Part shown: positions 5,484 to 6,312 of the stretch, piece by piece
Position numbering within the stretch: the stretch's first letter is position 1
Layout of the letters: every line of letters begins with the position of its first letter
From: Bacillota bacterium
Lineage (GTDB): Bacteria; Bacillota; Clostridia; Clostridiales; Clostridiaceae
Length of the DNA: 6,312 nt
Direction of reading: 5' to 3'
Assembly: GCA_023427705.1 (NCBI GenBank)
Contig: JAEZAL010000194.1
Location: 1-6,312 of the forward strand
Made by a program: the position numbers and the translations under genes
Notes under the pieces: model-generated
The model's input: only the letters and a program-made list of their open reading frames with translations
What the model was told of the DNA's origin: nothing
The model's database searches: none

Positions 5484-6224
5484 ATGATAATTGAAAATAT
5501 ATTTTTAAAAACATTAATAGATTTATCTTGGTTACTAGGAATTATAGTTATTATGGGATTGTTACTTGGTGTTTTAAGAAATACAGCTATGGCTAACTAT
5601 CAAAAAAGATTTGGTAGACAAGCTATTTATATCACTGGAATTGTAGGTGTTCCTATTCATGAACTTAGCCACCTTATAGTAGCATTATTATTTGGACATA
5701 AAATTAAAGAAGTGAAATTTTTTCAAGTTAATAGTGAAAATAGAACTTTAGGATATGTAAATCATTCATATAACCCTAGGAATATCTATCACCAAATTGG
5801 AAACTTCTTTATAGGTATAGCTCCCATAATATGTGGTAGTTTGATTCTTATTTTATTACTTAAAATATTTGTACCTTCCTCTTTAGAAAATACTAATGAT
5901 TTATTAAGTGCTAATGGTGTATTTACATTTTTAAAAAGCATCTTCTCATTAACTAACTTTAAAAGATTAGAATTTTATTTATTCTTATACTTGGTATTTA
6001 GCATATGTTCTCATATATCTTTAAGTAAAGCAGATATTAAAGGAGCTTTTATAGGTGTTATATTTATTTTCATAATTTTGTTGTTCTTAAATATACTTAA
6101 CGTAAACATACTGGTTCATATAAATATAATTAAGTATAATTTACTTTTAACTAATGTATTAATAGTTTCATTAATCTTCTCATCAATAAATCTTTTTATT
6201 AGCTTCATATTAAATAAAATTTAG
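5484..6224 (+). CDS. Polytopic membrane protein with HExxH motif, M50/site-2-protease-like candidate
   Basis: This 246-aa protein is very hydrophobic, with likely membrane segments near 12-31, 50-72, 105-129, 162-178, 188-206 and one or two in 215-243. HELSH at residues 59-63, inside the second segment, is the HExxH zinc-peptidase signature and its placement in a membrane helix resembles M50 intramembrane proteases. YVNHSYNPRN (91-100), GNFFIGIAP (106-114) and SHISLSKADIKGA (176-188, with His177 and Asp184) look like conserved family segments; Asp184 could be the third metal ligand, an inference. The usual M50 NPDG-type motif is not present, so this is either a divergent branch or a non-catalytic relative. 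AGGAGG 7 nt before the ATG supports the start. It is transcribed divergently from the ABC operon and followed by a terminator, so it is a single-gene unit. Its substrate is unknown. Confidence 0.72.
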   Translation: MIIENIFLKTLIDLSWLLGIIVIMGLLLGVLRNTAMANYQKRFGRQAIYITGIVGVPIHELSHLIVALLFGHKIKEVKFFQVNSENRTLGYVNHSYNPRNIYHQIGNFFIGIAPIICGSLILILLLKIFVPSSLENTNDLLSANGVFTFLKSIFSLTNFKRLEFYLFLYLVFSICSHISLSKADIKGAFIGVIFIFIILLFLNILNVNILVHINIIKYNLLLTNVLIVSLIFSSINLFISFILNKI

Positions 6225-6264
6225 AAAAAAACCGTATTCACTTTTAGTAATACGGTTTTATTTT
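6225..6264 (+). terminator. Bidirectional rho-independent terminator
   Basis: AAAACCGTATT (6228-6238) pairs with AATACGGTTTT (6249-6259), an 11-bp stem. ACT and AGT inside the loop can add three pairs after a bulged C. The plus strand continues TTTTATTTT, and the stem starts within 4 nt of the stop codon of the membrane protein gene. On the minus strand the run of seven A at 6225-6231 becomes a seven-U tail, so it should also stop transcripts entering from the right. Confidence 0.85.
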
Positions 6265-6312
6265 ACTTGCTACGATATTCTCTTACTTTATCTACTATTA
6301 CATATGTTTAAA

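Noticed and set aside
6265..6312. Possible end of a minus-strand gene at the right edge
   Set aside because: The bidirectional terminator hints at a gene coming from the right, but the three minus frames all meet stops within this stretch (the best, TYVIVDKVREYRSK, has a TAA directly before it) and no product can be recognised. The plus-strand ATG at 6304 has no ribosome-binding site.

Overview
The window is strongly AT-rich throughout, including codon third positions (AGA, ATA, TTA, AAA dominate). Its Shine-Dalgarno sites are strong AGGAGG-type sites and its gene content is typical of a low-GC Firmicute. It most likely comes from a Clostridium-like chromosome; the species cannot be named from sequence alone.

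Layout, left to right. (1) Bases 1-507, minus strand: the N-terminal 169 codons of a ClC chloride channel/exchanger, running off the left edge. (2) 510-1274, minus: surE, a survival nucleotidase. Its 3' end carries the ribosome-binding site of the ClC gene, so the two form a tight surE-clc pair. (3) 1363-2364, minus: a flavin-dependent luciferase-like monooxygenase with its own candidate promoter and a 14-bp perfect palindrome just upstream. (4) 2456-2498: a rho-independent terminator (minus) that closes the next operon. (5) 2516-5270, minus: a two-gene ABC transporter of the BceAB antimicrobial-peptide type, with a 10-TM FtsX-like permease overlapped by its ATPase. (6) 5271-5483: a divergent control region containing TTACA-N4-TGTAA, which matches the operator motif known for BceR-type response regulators. 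(7) 5484-6224, plus: a small polytopic membrane protein with an HELSH (HExxH) zinc-peptidase motif, an M50/site-2-protease-like candidate. (8) 6225-6264: a bidirectional terminator. The last ~48 bases hold no supportable gene.

How the genes may work together. The ABC pair resembles modules that give resistance to, or sense, cell-envelope-acting peptides such as bacitracin and lantibiotics. No two-component system gene lies next to it, yet a BceR-like operator does, so control by a regulator encoded elsewhere is a reasonable inference. The divergently transcribed membrane metalloprotease candidate shares this control region and could be co-regulated; no functional link is proven. SurE, the luciferase-like enzyme and ClC are ordinary housekeeping or stress genes. 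I see no mobile element, CRISPR array, tRNA or rRNA, and no intergenic gap over 300 bases. The most noteworthy item is the apparently orphan Bce-type transporter with its recognisable operator and divergent membrane protease.
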